Shown: positions 1 through 10,127, counted from the stretch's first letter. The stretch is 64,000 nt of DNA from Clostridium tepidum (GCF_002008345.1 NZ_MRAE01000006.1:56602-120601), one strand, 5' to 3'. Made by a program: numbers and translations. Notes: generated by a model from the letters alone, not told the origin.

Positions 1-135
1 ATCTGTAGCTGAAGCTATTACAAAAACTGCAGTAGCTATTACTGTACCGTAAGGTATATTCTTTGCTGATATAAATATAAGAAATATTGGGACTAAAAAA
101 ATTCTTAATATAGTTAGTTTATTGGCCAAATTCAT
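1..135 (-). CDS. pgsA: PgsA, CDP-diacylglycerol--glycerol-3-phosphate 3-phosphatidyltransferase (N-terminal 45 codons only)
   Basis: Only the first 45 codons are in the window; the gene continues past position 1. The reading begins [19 protein letters not shown], the usual N-terminus of the CDP-alcohol phosphotransferase that makes phosphatidylglycerol phosphate in the membrane. A hydrophobic segment follows directly. The ATG at 135 lies inside the last codons of rimO, so the two genes overlap by 17 bases and are probably translationally coupled. An AGGAG lies about 11 bases upstream. The catalytic CDP-alcohol motif is outside the window, so the call rests on the N-terminus and on rimO-pgsA being a common clostridial neighbourhood. 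Confidence 0.8.
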   Translation of the reverse strand, partial: MNLANKLTILRIFLVPIFLIFISAKNIPYGTVIATAVFVIASATD

Positions 136-1456
136 TATAAACAACTCCTATTAAATCATATTCTAAACTATGAGTTACTCTTACCTTTATTATATCACCA
201 ATTTTTACGTTTTCATTTTTTTTAAAGTAAATTTCTCCATCTATTTCTGGTGACATCTCATAATTTCTTCCAGTATACATATCTTCTTTAATATTTTCTA
301 CTATAACTTCATATATCCTACCTATTTTTTCTTTATTTATTTCTTTGGATATATTTTGCTGAAGCACCATAATTTCTTCTTCTCTTTTTTCTTTTACTTT
401 TTCATCTATTTGATTATCCATTATAGCTGCAGGTGTTCCTTCTTCTTTTGAATACTTAAATACACCTAGCTTATCTAATTTTATATCTAAAACAAAATCT
501 TTGAGTTCATTAAATTCTTCTTCTGTTTCTCCAGGAAAACCTACTATTAATGAAGTTCTTAAAGTAATTCCTTTTATCTCTGCTCTTAATTTATTTATTA
601 TACTTACAATAGTTTCCTTTGTAGTTTTTCTTCCCATTCTTTTTAAAACAGAATTACTTATATGTTGTATAGGTAAATCTAAATATTTACACACTTTATC
701 ATTATTTTTAATCTCTTCTATAAGTTCATTAGTTATTTCCTCTGGATAACAGTATAATATTCTTATCCATTTTAAACCTTCTATTTTAGAAATATCTCTT
801 AAAAGCTCATGTAAAACCTTTTTACCATATATATCTATTCCATACATAGTTGTATCTTGAGCTATTAATATTATTTCTTTAACACCTTGCTTAACTAAAT
901 TTTCTACTTCTTTTAATATATTCTCTTTTTTTCTACTTCTATACTTTCCTCTTATTCGAGGTATGGCACAATAAGTACAAAAATTATTACATCCTTCTGC
1001 TATTCTTACATAAGCTGTATATGTTGGAGTAGTTAATATTCTATTTCCTTCATTTATTTTTTTATCACTATATTTATAATAAAAACTTTTTTCTCCTGAC
1101 TGTAAGAATTTTTTTATACTTTTAAGTAATTTATCATAGTCATTTACACCTAACATAATATCCATTTCTGGAATAAGTTCTTTAAGTTCTTCCTTATACC
1201 TTTGCGTCAAACATCCTGTGACTACTAGCACTTTACAATTATGAGTTTTCTTATAAGATGCCATTTGTAAAATGGTATTTATAGACTCCTCTTTAGCAGT
1301 TTCAATAAATCCGCACGTATTTACTATAATTACCTCTGCCTCTTTAGGATCTTTTACTAGTTCTGCTTCTTCATTTAATTTATATAGCATAAGTTCTGAA
1401 TCAATCCTATTTTTATCACAACCTAAGCTAACTAATGCTATTTTAAATTTTCCCAC
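119..1456 (-). CDS. rimO: RimO, ribosomal protein S12 methylthiotransferase
   Basis: Radical SAM enzyme of 445 residues that adds a methylthio group to the conserved aspartate of ribosomal protein S12. Three N-terminal cysteines that hold the auxiliary cluster are visible (C13 in SLGC, C48 in NTCGF, C82 in TGC). The radical SAM triad CNNFCTYC has C156, C160 and C163. A TRAM domain fits the last 70 or so residues. MiaB is the nearest alternative, but the [13 protein letters not shown] start is typical of RimO. The start is a GTG at 1456 with AGGAGG seven bases upstream. The gene is downstream of spoIIIE and overlaps pgsA. Confidence 0.95.
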   Translation of the reverse strand: MGKFKIALVSLGCDKNRIDSELMLYKLNEEAELVKDPKEAEVIIVNTCGFIETAKEESINTILQMASYKKTHNCKVLVVTGCLTQRYKEELKELIPEMDIMLGVNDYDKLLKSIKKFLQSGEKSFYYKYSDKKINEGNRILTTPTYTAYVRIAEGCNNFCTYCAIPRIRGKYRSRKKENILKEVENLVKQGVKEIILIAQDTTMYGIDIYGKKVLHELLRDISKIEGLKWIRILYCYPEEITNELIEEIKNNDKVCKYLDLPIQHISNSVLKRMGRKTTKETIVSIINKLRAEIKGITLRTSLIVGFPGETEEEFNELKDFVLDIKLDKLGVFKYSKEEGTPAAIMDNQIDEKVKEKREEEIMVLQQNISKEINKEKIGRIYEVIVENIKEDMYTGRNYEMSPEIDGEIYFKKNENVKIGDIIKVRVTHSLEYDLIGVVYNEFGQ

Positions 1457-1469
1457 CTGTTTTCCTCCT

Positions 1470-1494
1470 ATATTTTTTATGTCACAAAAAATAT
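1470..1494 (-). promoter_or_regulatory. AT-rich hairpin abutting the rimO ribosome site
   Basis: Perfect 9-bp stem (ATATTTTTT with AAAAAATAT) around a 7-base loop. It ends exactly where the rimO AGGAGG (1464-1469) begins. It could protect the mRNA 5' end or modulate ribosome access. The stem is nearly all A-T, so its stability is low. Confidence 0.4.
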
Positions 1495-1550
1495 TTTAAA
1501 TCTACTTTAGAAATTTTACAAGTATTAAGCTGCAACAATTTTAAAAGTAT

Positions 1551-3827
1551 TTACATATTACCCTGGAAATATTTGTTATATATTTCACTATTTTTATCAA
1601 CTATTACTTGTCTTGGTTTATTACCATCTCTTCCAGAGATTATTCCCTTAGCTTCTAGCTGTTCTATTATTCTAGCTGCTCTATTATATCCTATTCTAAG
1701 TTTTCTTTGAATTAATGAAGTAGACACCTCTCCTAATTGTATAGATATTTTTATTGCTTCCTCTAAAAGCTCATCTTCCTCTCCTGATTCTATATTTACT
1801 GATGTATCTATTTGATCTATTATTTCTTCTTTATATTTTGCTTCTCCTTGCTTATCTTTTATACATGAAACTACATTTTCCACTTCACTTTCAGATATAA
1901 AAGCTCCTTGTATTCTAGTAGGCTTTGGAGAACCTGTTGGGTAAAATAACATATCTCCTTTTCCTAAAAGTTTTTCTGCACCAGACATATCTAATATTGT
2001 TCTAGAATCTATAGAACTAGATACTGCAAAAGATATTCTAGAAGGTATATTAGCTTTTATTATTCCTGTTATAACATCTACAGAAGGTCTTTGCGTTGCT
2101 ATTACTAAGTGCATACCTGCCGCTCTAGCCATTTGAGCTAACCTACTTATGTAATCTTCTATATCGTTTGGACACACCATCATTAAATCAGCAAGCTCAT
2201 CTATTATTATTATCACATAAGGTAATTTATTTTCTATTTTTCCTTGATTATACAAATTATTATATCCTTCTATGTTTCTTACACTATTTTCTGCAAATAA
2301 AGAATATCTCTTTGTCATTTCATTTACTGCCCAATGAAGAGCTCCTGCTGCTTTTTTAGGATCTGTAACAACCGGAATTAACAAATGAGGTATACCATTA
2401 TATATACTAAGTTCTACTACCTTTGGATCTACCATGAGTAATTTTACATTGTCCGGAGAATATTTATATAAAATACTTATTATTAATGTATTTATACATA
2501 CACTTTTTCCTGAACCTGTAGCTCCTGCTATTAATAAATGAGGCATTTTGGATAAATCTGATACTACACAACTACCACTTATATCCTTTCCTAAAGCAAA
2601 AGCTAGTCCATCATCAAATCTCTGAAAATCTTCTGATTCTATAACTTCTCTTAAATATACTGGTGTTAAAGATTTGTTTGGCACTTCTATACCAACTGCA
2701 GATTTTCCTGGTATAGGAGCCTCTATCCTAACGCCTGAAGATGCTAAATTTAAAGCTATATCATCTGCTAAATTTACTATTTTACTAACTTTAACCCCTG
2801 CATTAGGCTGAAGTTCGAATCTGGTAACTGAAGGTCCTCTACTTACTTGCATAACCTTAGCTTCCACACCAAAGCTACTTAAAGTTTCTTCTAACTTATT
2901 TGCATTGTTTATAAGTTCTTTTTTATCTTCTTTATTTAGCTTTGATTGAATATTTTGTTTTAAAAGTTCCAATGTTGGATAATTATATTCTATTTTTTTA
3001 TTAGTTCCACCTTCATCTATATTTTTGCTAAGTTCTTCCTTTATAGATTCTTCCCCACCATATTCTTTAACCATACGTGTGTTTTCATTAAAAGAATTAT
3101 CTACAATATTTAAAGGCTCTTCTTTTATTTCTGAATTTTTCATAAAATCTAATATTTTAATTTTATCTTTAATATTTCTAGTTAATCCTTCATCTTTTTC
3201 TAAATCTGAAGCTAATTCATTTTCTATTCCATCTGTATCATCTTTATCTTCCATAGCTTTTTCTTTTGATTTTTTATTTTTTATACTTCTTTGTACCTGT
3301 AAAGTCTGTAATATAGTCCCCAAAGATACTTGGAATATTAATATAAAGCTTATTATATAAACGCATATAAACAATATATAACAACCTATACTTCCAAATA
3401 ATTTATATAAAGGAACATCTATTAAGTAAGATATTATGCCACCATGAATCATTGTATTTTCTCTGTAGAATTTTGACATACCGAGCATTATATCTTCTGT
3501 ACCATAACTTTTTAAAAGTATCATTTGTAAAAATAATAATGTATTTATAGAAAAAAGAACTATACCATAAAATTTAGAATTTAAATTTATTTTATTTTTT
3601 TTTCCTATAAAACAACATCCTGTGAATATTATTAGTATTGGAAATACTAAAGCTCCTAAACCTAATACAGCTATAAGTACTCTTTTTATAAAATTTCCAA
3701 CTATTCCAGAGGAAGAAGAAGCAAACACACTAAAAAGTACAAATATTCCTATACTTATTAAAATTATACCTGTTATATCATTATTCTTTTTCTCAGTTTT
3801 ATTAGATTTAGTTCTCTTCTTTGCCAT
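1551..3827 (-). CDS. SpoIIIE/FtsK-type DNA translocase
   Basis: Membrane-anchored DNA pump of 758 residues that moves chromosomes through the division or sporulation septum. Residues about 20-175 contain hydrophobic segments (four TM helices expected). A charged linker runs to about 290. The motor follows, with Walker A GATGSGKS at 435-442 and Walker B IIIIDELADL near 539-548. A winged-helix gamma domain that reads KOPS/SRS-type sequences fills the last 60 residues. A strong AGGAGGTG precedes the ATG. Position next to tepA and dapG matches Bacillus spoIIIE, but sequence alone does not separate a sporulation-specific SpoIIIE from a vegetative FtsK. Confidence 0.93.
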   Translation of the reverse strand: MAKKRTKSNKTEKKNNDITGIILISIGIFVLFSVFASSSSGIVGNFIKRVLIAVLGLGALVFPILIIFTGCCFIGKKNKINLNSKFYGIVLFSINTLLFLQMILLKSYGTEDIMLGMSKFYRENTMIHGGIISYLIDVPLYKLFGSIGCYILFICVYIISFILIFQVSLGTILQTLQVQRSIKNKKSKEKAMEDKDDTDGIENELASDLEKDEGLTRNIKDKIKILDFMKNSEIKEEPLNIVDNSFNENTRMVKEYGGEESIKEELSKNIDEGGTNKKIEYNYPTLELLKQNIQSKLNKEDKKELINNANKLEETLSSFGVEAKVMQVSRGPSVTRFELQPNAGVKVSKIVNLADDIALNLASSGVRIEAPIPGKSAVGIEVPNKSLTPVYLREVIESEDFQRFDDGLAFALGKDISGSCVVSDLSKMPHLLIAGATGSGKSVCINTLIISILYKYSPDNVKLLMVDPKVVELSIYNGIPHLLIPVVTDPKKAAGALHWAVNEMTKRYSLFAENSVRNIEGYNNLYNQGKIENKLPYVIIIIDELADLMMVCPNDIEDYISRLAQMARAAGMHLVIATQRPSVDVITGIIKANIPSRISFAVSSSIDSRTILDMSGAEKLLGKGDMLFYPTGSPKPTRIQGAFISESEVENVVSCIKDKQGEAKYKEEIIDQIDTSVNIESGEEDELLEEAIKISIQLGEVSTSLIQRKLRIGYNRAARIIEQLEAKGIISGRDGNKPRQVIVDKNSEIYNKYFQGNM

Positions 3828-4048
3828 ACTTTTAATTCACCTCCTAACCAGTAAAACTTAATTTAAGCTACATTTTATAAATTCTACATTAAACTTTTAT
3901 ATCCTTTTATATAAAAAAATGCATAATCATCTTATAACAATTAATATATATAAGCTATATAAATAGAATATATGCAGCTTGTACCTTTTGTAACATCTAT
4001 AATTATTTACAATAGATTTATATAATATTTACATAAATCATTAAAGTA

Positions 4049-4072
4049 CCATAGGATGTATAAATCCTATGG
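4049..4072 (-). terminator. Hairpin overlapping the tepA stop codon
   Basis: Perfect 9-bp stem, CCATAGGAT with ATCCTATGG, around 6 bases. The TAG stop of tepA is inside the stem. The clean T-run flanks it on the plus-strand side, whereas the minus transcript continues into TACTTTAATG. As a tepA terminator it is therefore weak. Confidence 0.4.
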
Positions 4073-4756
4073 TTTTTGTTTTTCATCTATTAATTTATTT
4101 AATTTATCTAATGCCTCTTTTACTCCACCCACTTCATTTATAATTCCACATTCTACTGCTTGCTTACCTATGAGTATAGTTCCCATATCATTTAATAATT
4201 CATCACTTTGAAGCATAAATTCTTTTAATTTTTCCTTGCTTATTTTAGAAGTTCTAACTATAAATTCTATTATTCTTTCTTGCATTTTATTAAAATATTC
4301 AAAAGTTTGAGGCACTCCTATTATTAATCCATTCATTCTTATAGGATGAACTATCATTGTAGCTGTTGGAGATATAAAAGAATAATCTGCTGATGTGGCT
4401 AAAGGTACACCTATAGAGTGCCCTCCTCCTATTACTAAAGATACTGTAGGCTTACTTAAGCTTCTTATCATTTCAGCAATAGCAAGACCAGCTTCTACAT
4501 CCCCTCCTACAGTATTTAATATCATAAAAACACCTTCTACTTCTTTAGATGTTTCTAACGCTATTAATTGAGGAATTAAGTGTTCATATCTTGTAGCCTT
4601 TGTTTGAGGAGACAACACCATATGACCCTCAATTTGACCTATTATGGGTAGAACTTGAATTCTATCTGCTTGCTTTGGTGGTAAATTTGTAGTTCCAAAT
4701 TCTTTCAATGTATCTATCTTTTCATTTCTTTGATTTTTTTCTTTTTCGTCTGCCAT
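4067..4756 (-). CDS. tepA: TepA-like ClpP-family serine peptidase
   Basis: ClpP-fold protein of 229 residues related to the translocation-enhancing protein TepA (YmfB) of Bacillus, which lies in the same place beside spoIIIE. The oxyanion-region motif NTVGGD is at 81-86. Ser114 in GGHSIGVPLA and His137 in IVHPIR fit the nucleophile and base of the ClpP triad. It is unlike housekeeping ClpP in its divergent, charged N-terminus and its MIVHPIRMNG segment. It probably acts in the cytosol, possibly on secretion or spore proteins; no substrate can be read here. A hairpin flanks its AGGAGG. Confidence 0.85.
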   Translation of the reverse strand: MADEKEKNQRNEKIDTLKEFGTTNLPPKQADRIQVLPIIGQIEGHMVLSPQTKATRYEHLIPQLIALETSKEVEGVFMILNTVGGDVEAGLAIAEMIRSLSKPTVSLVIGGGHSIGVPLATSADYSFISPTATMIVHPIRMNGLIIGVPQTFEYFNKMQERIIEFIVRTSKISKEKLKEFMLQSDELLNDMGTILIGKQAVECGIINEVGGVKEALDKLNKLIDEKQKP

Positions 4757-4769
4757 ACATAATTACCTC

Positions 4770-4811
4770 CTACCATATGAATCGAATATACATATTTTAT
4801 GCATATGGTAG
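4770..4811 (-). promoter_or_regulatory. Inverted repeat overlapping the tepA Shine-Dalgarno
   Basis: Perfect 10-bp arms, CTACCATATG and CATATGGTAG, around 22 bases. The 3' arm in the mRNA ends in the first two bases of the AGGAGG that serves tepA (complement of 4766-4771). It could mask ribosome binding or be an operator. The 22-base loop makes the stem less certain. Confidence 0.4.
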
Positions 4812-4917
4812 AGGTACTATACATTTAAATTATTAATTTATATATTTAAAATTTTATATATGATTATACTTACTATATAAAATTTTAATATACACATTTA
4901 TATTAATAATATAAAAT

Positions 4918-6129
4918 TTAATTTTGTAGGCAATCTAATTTAAATTCACGATGTAATGATTTTATAGCTTTTTCTGTATCTTCTTTAGAAACTAAACACC
5001 ATATAGTTGTATGAGAATCTGCAGTTTGAAGTACTTCTATATTCTCCCTTACAAGTGCTTTTAATATTTTAGCCATCACTCCAGGTATTCCTCTCATTCT
5101 ACTACCTATTACAGCTATTTTACTACAATCTTCTAAATAAGAAAACTTTATTTTTAATTCTTTCATTATAGAACTAAGTTTATTTAAATCCTGTTCATCT
5201 ATAGTAAATATTTTTTCTTTTGGAAATACATTTATAAGATCTATACTAATAGAATTTTCTGCTAATGAATTTAATAAATTATCATAATTTTTATTTTCTT
5301 TATTTTCTTCTGATTTTACTATAATTTGTGTCCTATTACTCATATGAGTAATACCTGTTATGACATTGCTGGGATTTTTAACTCCTATATTATTTATTAT
5401 AGTTCCTTCACAATTTGTCATAGTGTTCTTTATTACAAGTTTAGTATTTGATGTCATTGCAATCTCCACTGCTCTTGGATGTATTACCTTAGCCCCTTGA
5501 TCTGCAAATTGAAACACTTCATTATAACTTATTTCTTTTATTAAGGATGCATTCTCTACTATTCGAGGATCTGCAGTCATTATACCATCTACATCTGTAT
5601 ATATTTCTACACTTTCAGCCTTTAGGGCATCACCTAAAAGAGCTGCAGTAACATCACTGCCACCTCTACCTAAAGTAGTTATATATCCTTCTTCACTCTT
5701 TCCTTGGAAACCTGCTACTACAGGAATTTTACCTTTTTCTAAAATATCTATTATTCTATTTTTTTCTACCCTAAGTACAGCAGCATTATTAAAGTTATTA
5801 TCTGTTATAATACCTGCCTGTCCTCCCATTAAAGGAACTGCTTCAATTCCTTTATTAAAAAGTTCTGAACTCATAACTACTGCGCTTATTAATTCCCCAC
5901 ATCCCATTAAGAGATCAGCAGCTAAGGTATTTTTATCTAAAAAGTCTTCTCCAACTAAAGATCTTAATGTATCTGTAGCATAAGGCTGTCCTTTTCTACC
6001 CATGGCAGATACTACTACAACTGGATAGTATCCTGCTTTTTTTGCCTTAGCTATCTTATCTACTACTAAAGCTCTTCTTTCAGCTGTAGATACAGATGTT
6101 CCTCCAAATTTTTGAATTAAAATTTTCAT
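4918..6129 (-). CDS. dapG: Aspartate kinase (DapG/LysC type)
   Basis: Phosphorylates aspartate, the first step towards lysine, diaminopimelate, threonine and methionine, and in spore formers towards dipicolinate. The protein is 403 residues. The N-terminal kinase motif KFGGTSV is at 7-13 and the catalytic region has GRGGSDVTA near 155-163. Two ACT domains follow from about 265 to the end, where feedback inhibitors bind. Order next to tepA and spoIIIE matches Bacillus dapG. The ATG is preceded by GGGAGATGG. It is 15 bases downstream of ymxH, so the two are probably co-transcribed. Which amino acid inhibits it cannot be read from the sequence. Confidence 0.92.
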   Translation of the reverse strand: MKILIQKFGGTSVSTAERRALVVDKIAKAKKAGYYPVVVVSAMGRKGQPYATDTLRSLVGEDFLDKNTLAADLLMGCGELISAVVMSSELFNKGIEAVPLMGGQAGIITDNNFNNAAVLRVEKNRIIDILEKGKIPVVAGFQGKSEEGYITTLGRGGSDVTAALLGDALKAESVEIYTDVDGIMTADPRIVENASLIKEISYNEVFQFADQGAKVIHPRAVEIAMTSNTKLVIKNTMTNCEGTIINNIGVKNPSNVITGITHMSNRTQIIVKSEENKENKNYDNLLNSLAENSISIDLINVFPKEKIFTIDEQDLNKLSSIMKELKIKFSYLEDCSKIAVIGSRMRGIPGVMAKILKALVRENIEVLQTADSHTTIWCLVSKEDTEKAIKSLHREFKLDCLQN

Positions 6130-6144
6130 TTGTCTACCATCTCC

Positions 6145-6417
6145 CTAGCGGATTTTTTTTAACTCTTTTTTTTCAGCATCAATTATTATAGTTCTTGCTC
6201 CTATTTTTTTTACAGCGTCCCAAGATACTTCTAATAAACTTGGTTTAGAAAACAATCCCATCTTTCCTCCGGATTCGCTTAATATTAAAAACTTTAAATA
6301 TCCATTCTCATCTATTACTAAATCATTGTTTCCTAAAACTCCATATTTATCTCCATCATTTATATTTATAAGCTCGTATCTTTCCATATCGCTATAACGT
6401 TTTATATTTTCTTCCAT
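6145..6417 (-). CDS. ymxH: YlmC/YmxH family PRC-barrel protein
   Basis: Small PRC-barrel-like protein of 90 residues, best started at the ATG at 6417 because a strong AGGAGG lies seven bases before it; an upstream in-frame ATG at 6456 has no ribosome site and falls inside an inverted repeat. Conserved features are LININDGDKYGVLG and a middle segment rich in hydrophobics followed by charged residues. Bacillus YmxH and the sporulation-associated YlmC have this length and sit near dapG. The exact function is not known. It leads the short ymxH-dapG unit. Confidence 0.78.
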   Translation of the reverse strand: MEENIKRYSDMERYELININDGDKYGVLGNNDLVIDENGYLKFLILSESGGKMGLFSKPSLLEVSWDAVKKIGARTIIIDAEKKELKKIR

Positions 6418-6434
6418 AATACTCCTCCTATTAC

Positions 6435-6487
6435 TTCTCATAATATTCATATTCAATATTATGAGAAATAGTGAGAGCTTATTACAA
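6435..6487 (-). promoter_or_regulatory. Putative ymxH-dapG promoter with an overlapping palindrome
   Basis: A perfect 13-bp inverted repeat (TTCTCATAATATT with AATATTATGAGAA, 7-base spacer) occupies 6435-6467, just upstream of the ymxH ribosome site. A possible sigma-A promoter overlaps it: TTGTAA at 6482-6487, 18 bases, then CATAAT at 6458-6463. The palindrome would therefore cover the -10, as a repressor operator does. It may instead act only as an RNA hairpin. No T-run follows, so it is not a terminator. Confidence 0.45.
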
Positions 6488-6494
6488 AAATATA

Positions 6495-7796
6495 TTATAT
6501 TAATTTTGATTTTGTCTCTTTAAATGCGTTTTGATTTTCTTCTAGGATATTTTTTACATTTTCTAAATTTAATTTTTCTCCTACAAAAGCTGAATTTTTT
6601 ATACCAGCTCCAAATGTTCTATCCATTATTTCCTTTAGATTATCTTGAGTTATATTATCTATCTTTTTCATTATTATTTCCGGATCATTTATTCTATTTA
6701 AAAATAATACAGATTTACCATTGTTAAACATTCTAGTGCTGGTACTTTCTAATCCTAATATGTAACTTCCTTTTAATTGCTCTTTTGATTTTATTAATTT
6801 TTCTTTATTTATACCTTTCTTTGAAAAATCCTTTACTACTTCTTTTATTAAATTTATAGTATCTTCAGTATAGTTTGGATTTAAGCCTGTGTAAATACTT
6901 ACTGCTCCCGTATTATTAAAGGATGAAATATAAGAATATATACTGTAACATAGTCCTTTTTCTTCTCTTATCTTCTGGAATAATATAGATGAAGCTCCTC
7001 CTCCTAATACATTACTAAGTAATACAAGAGGGTATATATCATCATTACCTAATTCCAATCCTTCAAATCCTAAACTTATATGAAGTTGTTCTATATTTTT
7101 ATTTTTAAATAAGTGGTTATTTTCTATTTTAGGTTTTGAATAACATGTTATATTTTTATTTTCGCCACTATTCCAATTACCAAAATATTTATTTATTAAC
7201 TTTTCTAATTTATCTATATCAAAATTACCACATATAGATATAACTGTGTTTTGTGGAATATAATATTTATTTATATAATCTACTATATCTTTTTTTTTAA
7301 AGGATTTTATATTTTTAACTGTTCCTAAAATAGGGTAGGAAATAGAATCATTGCCCCATATAGCCTTGCAATGTAAATCTGATAGTACATCCTCTGGAGA
7401 ATCTTCAGTCATATTTATTTCTTCTATTACCACGCCTTTTTCTTTTTCTATATCTTCTTCTTTAAATTTACTATTAAATAACATATCAGATAAAACATCT
7501 AGAGCTAATTCTATATGAGAATTTAGTATTTTTACATAATAACAAGTGGCTTCTTTTCCTGTAAATGCATTTATTTGTCCACCTACATCTTCTATACATT
7601 CAGCTATCTCTAATGCACTTCTATTTTCTGTGCCTTTAAACATCATATGTTCTATAAAGTGAGAAATACCATTATTCTTTAAATTCTCATTTCTTGAACC
7701 ATTTTCTATCCAAAGACCTACACTTACAGATTTAACATAGTCTATCTTTTCTAAAACCACTTTTAGCCCATTATCTAATGTAAATAAATTATACAC
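6495..7796 (-). CDS. M16 family zinc peptidase (YmxG/MlpA-like)
   Basis: Insulinase/pitrilysin-family metallopeptidase of 433 residues. The inverted zinc motif HFIEH gives H46, E49 and H50, and a distal glutamate is in the VIEEINMTED region. Length and two-lobed layout fit the processing-peptidase-like enzyme that follows pnp in Firmicutes. The start is GTG at 7796, with AGGAGG nine bases upstream. A terminator-like hairpin separates it from pnp. The substrate is unknown; proposals for relatives include protease regulation and peptide degradation. Confidence 0.9.
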   Translation of the reverse strand: MYNLFTLDNGLKVVLEKIDYVKSVSVGLWIENGSRNENLKNNGISHFIEHMMFKGTENRSALEIAECIEDVGGQINAFTGKEATCYYVKILNSHIELALDVLSDMLFNSKFKEEDIEKEKGVVIEEINMTEDSPEDVLSDLHCKAIWGNDSISYPILGTVKNIKSFKKKDIVDYINKYYIPQNTVISICGNFDIDKLEKLINKYFGNWNSGENKNITCYSKPKIENNHLFKNKNIEQLHISLGFEGLELGNDDIYPLVLLSNVLGGGASSILFQKIREEKGLCYSIYSYISSFNNTGAVSIYTGLNPNYTEDTINLIKEVVKDFSKKGINKEKLIKSKEQLKGSYILGLESTSTRMFNNGKSVLFLNRINDPEIIMKKIDNITQDNLKEIMDRTFGAGIKNSAFVGEKLNLENVKNILEENQNAFKETKSKLI

Positions 7797-7828
7797 TAAT
7801 TAATTCCTCCTAAACCCTGTACTTCTAA

Positions 7829-7854
7829 AAAAATAAAAAGGCAGATATGCCCTT
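7829..7854 (-). terminator. Intrinsic terminator after pnp
   Basis: On the minus strand a 7-bp stem (AAGGGCA with TGCCTTT, one G-U pair) with a TATC loop is followed by a T-rich run. It lies between the pnp stop and the M16 gene and may allow partial read-through. Confidence 0.75.
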
Positions 7855-7863
7855 CTATTTTTA

Positions 7864-9972
7864 TTATTTATCTCTTTCTTCGTCTTTTTTTGCAATAGCA
7901 TCTTTTCTTGATAAATTTATTCTGCCTTGACTATCTATATCTGTAACTTTAACTAATATTTCATCTCCTACAGATACTATGTCTTCTACCTTTTCTACTC
8001 TAGAAAAATCTAATTTAGATATATGAACTAGACCTTCTTTACCTGGTAGTATTTCTACAAATGCTCCGAAATTAGTAGTTTTTGTTACCTTACCTAGATA
8101 GATTTCTCCTTGAACCACTTCTTTTGTTAATCCCTCTATTATACTTATAGCTTTCTTAACACCTTCTGGCTCATTGTTAGATGTTACAAACACTTTACCG
8201 TCTTCTTTTATTTCTATTTTTACATTTGTATCTGCTATTATTTTATTTATTACTTTTCCACCAGCACCTATAACATCTCTAATTTTTTCTGGATCTATGC
8301 ATATTATTTCTGTTCTTGGTGCATATTTAGATAATTCTTTTCTTGGTTCTGGTATACATTTTTTTATCTTTTCTAATATGTGTAGTCTTGCCTTTTTAGC
8401 ACCTTCTAATGCATCTCTTACACAATTAAATGATAATCCAGCTATTTTTGTATCAAATTGTATAGATGTAATTCCTTTTTCTGTTCCTGCTACTTTAAAA
8501 TCCATGTCTCCAAAGAAATCCTCTATACCTTGAATATCTGTTATTACCTTTTCTTTTTGTAAATCCTCACTAGTTATAAGCCCCATAGCTATACCTGCAG
8601 CTGGTCTTTTTATAGGTACACCTGCATCTAATAGAGCTAATGTACTTCCACAAACACTGGCTTGTGATGTTGAACCATTTGAACTTAGCACTTCTGATAC
8701 TAATCTTATAGTATATGGAAATTCTTCTTCAGATGGAATTAACGGCTCTAAAGCTCTTTCAGCTAAAGCCCCGTGACCAATTTCACGTCTTCCTGGTCCC
8801 CTTAAAGGTCTAACTTCTCCAACACTATAAGATGGGAAATTATAATGATGCATATAACGTTTAGACGCTTCTTCTGCTATACCGTCTAATATTTGAACAT
8901 CTCCTAAAGCTCCTAAAGTAGCTACAGTCATTACTTGAGTTAATCCTCTTGTAAATAAACCTGTACCATGAGTTCTAGGAAGTATACCTACTTCACAACT
9001 TATAGGTCTTATTTCATCAAAAGCCCTTCCATCTGGCCTTCTATTTTCATTTAAAAGCATATTTCTAACTATTTCTTTTTGAGTTTTGTATATAACCTCT
9101 GCTATATCTGCTTCTTTTCCCTCATATTTTTCTGAAAATTCTTCTGATATTTTCTCTTTAACTTTATCTAACTGAGCACTTCTTTCATCTTTATCCATTA
9201 TATACATAGCTTCTTTTATCATATCAAAAGCAAATTCTCTGACTTCTTTTTCTATTTCTTCATCTACTTTGTATAATATAGGTTCATCTTTAGTTTTCCC
9301 AAACTTAGCCATAGCCTCTTCTTGGAATTCAACTATATTTTTACATTCTTCAAAACCAAACATGATAGCATCATACATAGTTTCTTCATCTATTTCATGT
9401 CCACCTGCTTCTACCATCATAACTCTTTCTTTTGTAGCACAAACAGTTAAATCTAATATACTATTTTCTCTTTGGGCTACAGTTGGATTTATTATAAACT
9501 TTCCATCTACTAAGCCTACAGAAACAGCCGCTACTGGTGTTGTAAATGGTATGCTAGATAGGCATAAAGCTAAAGAAGAGCCATTTATAGCTAATATTTC
9601 TGGTAAATTATCCTGCTCTACAGATAAAACTGTATTAACTATTTGAACATCATTTCTATATCCCTTTGGAAATAGAGGTCTTAATGGTCTATCTATAGAT
9701 CTGGCATGTAATATAGATTTATCAGAAGGTTTTCCTTCTCTTTTAATGAATCCTCCGGGAATTTTCCCTACTGAATATAGTCTTTCTTCATATTCAACGC
9801 TTAATGGAAAAAAATCTATTCCCTCTCTTGGTTCTTTAGAAGCGTTAGCATTTATCATAACTACCGTATCTCCATAACTCATAAATATAGCAGCATTTGA
9901 AAGCATTCCTACCTTACCAAAATCTACTTTCATTTTTCTTCCTGCTACAGTAGTTTCTAATGTATGAATCAT
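7864..9972 (-). CDS. pnp: Polynucleotide phosphorylase
   Basis: Phosphorolytic 3'-5' exoribonuclease and main RNA-decay enzyme, 702 residues, expected to be a trimer in the degradosome. Two RNase PH domains (about 1-220 and 310-540) flank a helical linker. A KH domain follows with the GAGGK loop near 565, then an S1 domain from about 622. FTRGLTQVM and GGSTSQ-like phosphate-site segments are intact, and the C-terminus is acidic/basic as is common. The ATG has GGGAGG upstream. It is downstream of rpsO, the classical rpsO-pnp pair, with a terminator between them. Confidence 0.97.
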   Translation of the reverse strand: MIHTLETTVAGRKMKVDFGKVGMLSNAAIFMSYGDTVVMINANASKEPREGIDFFPLSVEYEERLYSVGKIPGGFIKREGKPSDKSILHARSIDRPLRPLFPKGYRNDVQIVNTVLSVEQDNLPEILAINGSSLALCLSSIPFTTPVAAVSVGLVDGKFIINPTVAQRENSILDLTVCATKERVMMVEAGGHEIDEETMYDAIMFGFEECKNIVEFQEEAMAKFGKTKDEPILYKVDEEIEKEVREFAFDMIKEAMYIMDKDERSAQLDKVKEKISEEFSEKYEGKEADIAEVIYKTQKEIVRNMLLNENRRPDGRAFDEIRPISCEVGILPRTHGTGLFTRGLTQVMTVATLGALGDVQILDGIAEEASKRYMHHYNFPSYSVGEVRPLRGPGRREIGHGALAERALEPLIPSEEEFPYTIRLVSEVLSSNGSTSQASVCGSTLALLDAGVPIKRPAAGIAMGLITSEDLQKEKVITDIQGIEDFFGDMDFKVAGTEKGITSIQFDTKIAGLSFNCVRDALEGAKKARLHILEKIKKCIPEPRKELSKYAPRTEIICIDPEKIRDVIGAGGKVINKIIADTNVKIEIKEDGKVFVTSNNEPEGVKKAISIIEGLTKEVVQGEIYLGKVTKTTNFGAFVEILPGKEGLVHISKLDFSRVEKVEDIVSVGDEILVKVTDIDSQGRINLSRKDAIAKKDEERDK

Positions 9973-10085
9973 ACATTAACCTCCCTTCAATAATTGAACT
10001 AATAGTATAATTATAACACTATTACATTTATAGAAAACATTTAATTTTTATATTTCTTTATATACTATTAATATATTTTTATAAT

Positions 10086-10127
10086 ATTTTATGTATTTAT
10101 AGCATTTCATCATTTTATGTATTTATA
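10086..10127. repeat. Two direct 16-bp repeats in the rpsO-pnp gap
   Basis: ATTTTATGTATTTATA occurs at 10086-10101 and again at 10112-10127, a 26-base period. Similar AT-rich text continues around it. The region is the pnp 5' leader or promoter, so the repeat could bind a protein or be simple AT drift. Confidence 0.45.

Noticed and set aside
4049..4084. Plus-strand terminator at the tepA end, judged by the T-run after CCATAGGAT...ATCCTATGG
   Set aside because: No plus-strand gene lies upstream for it to terminate. The T-run on that strand is the complement of lysine and glutamine codons of tepA.
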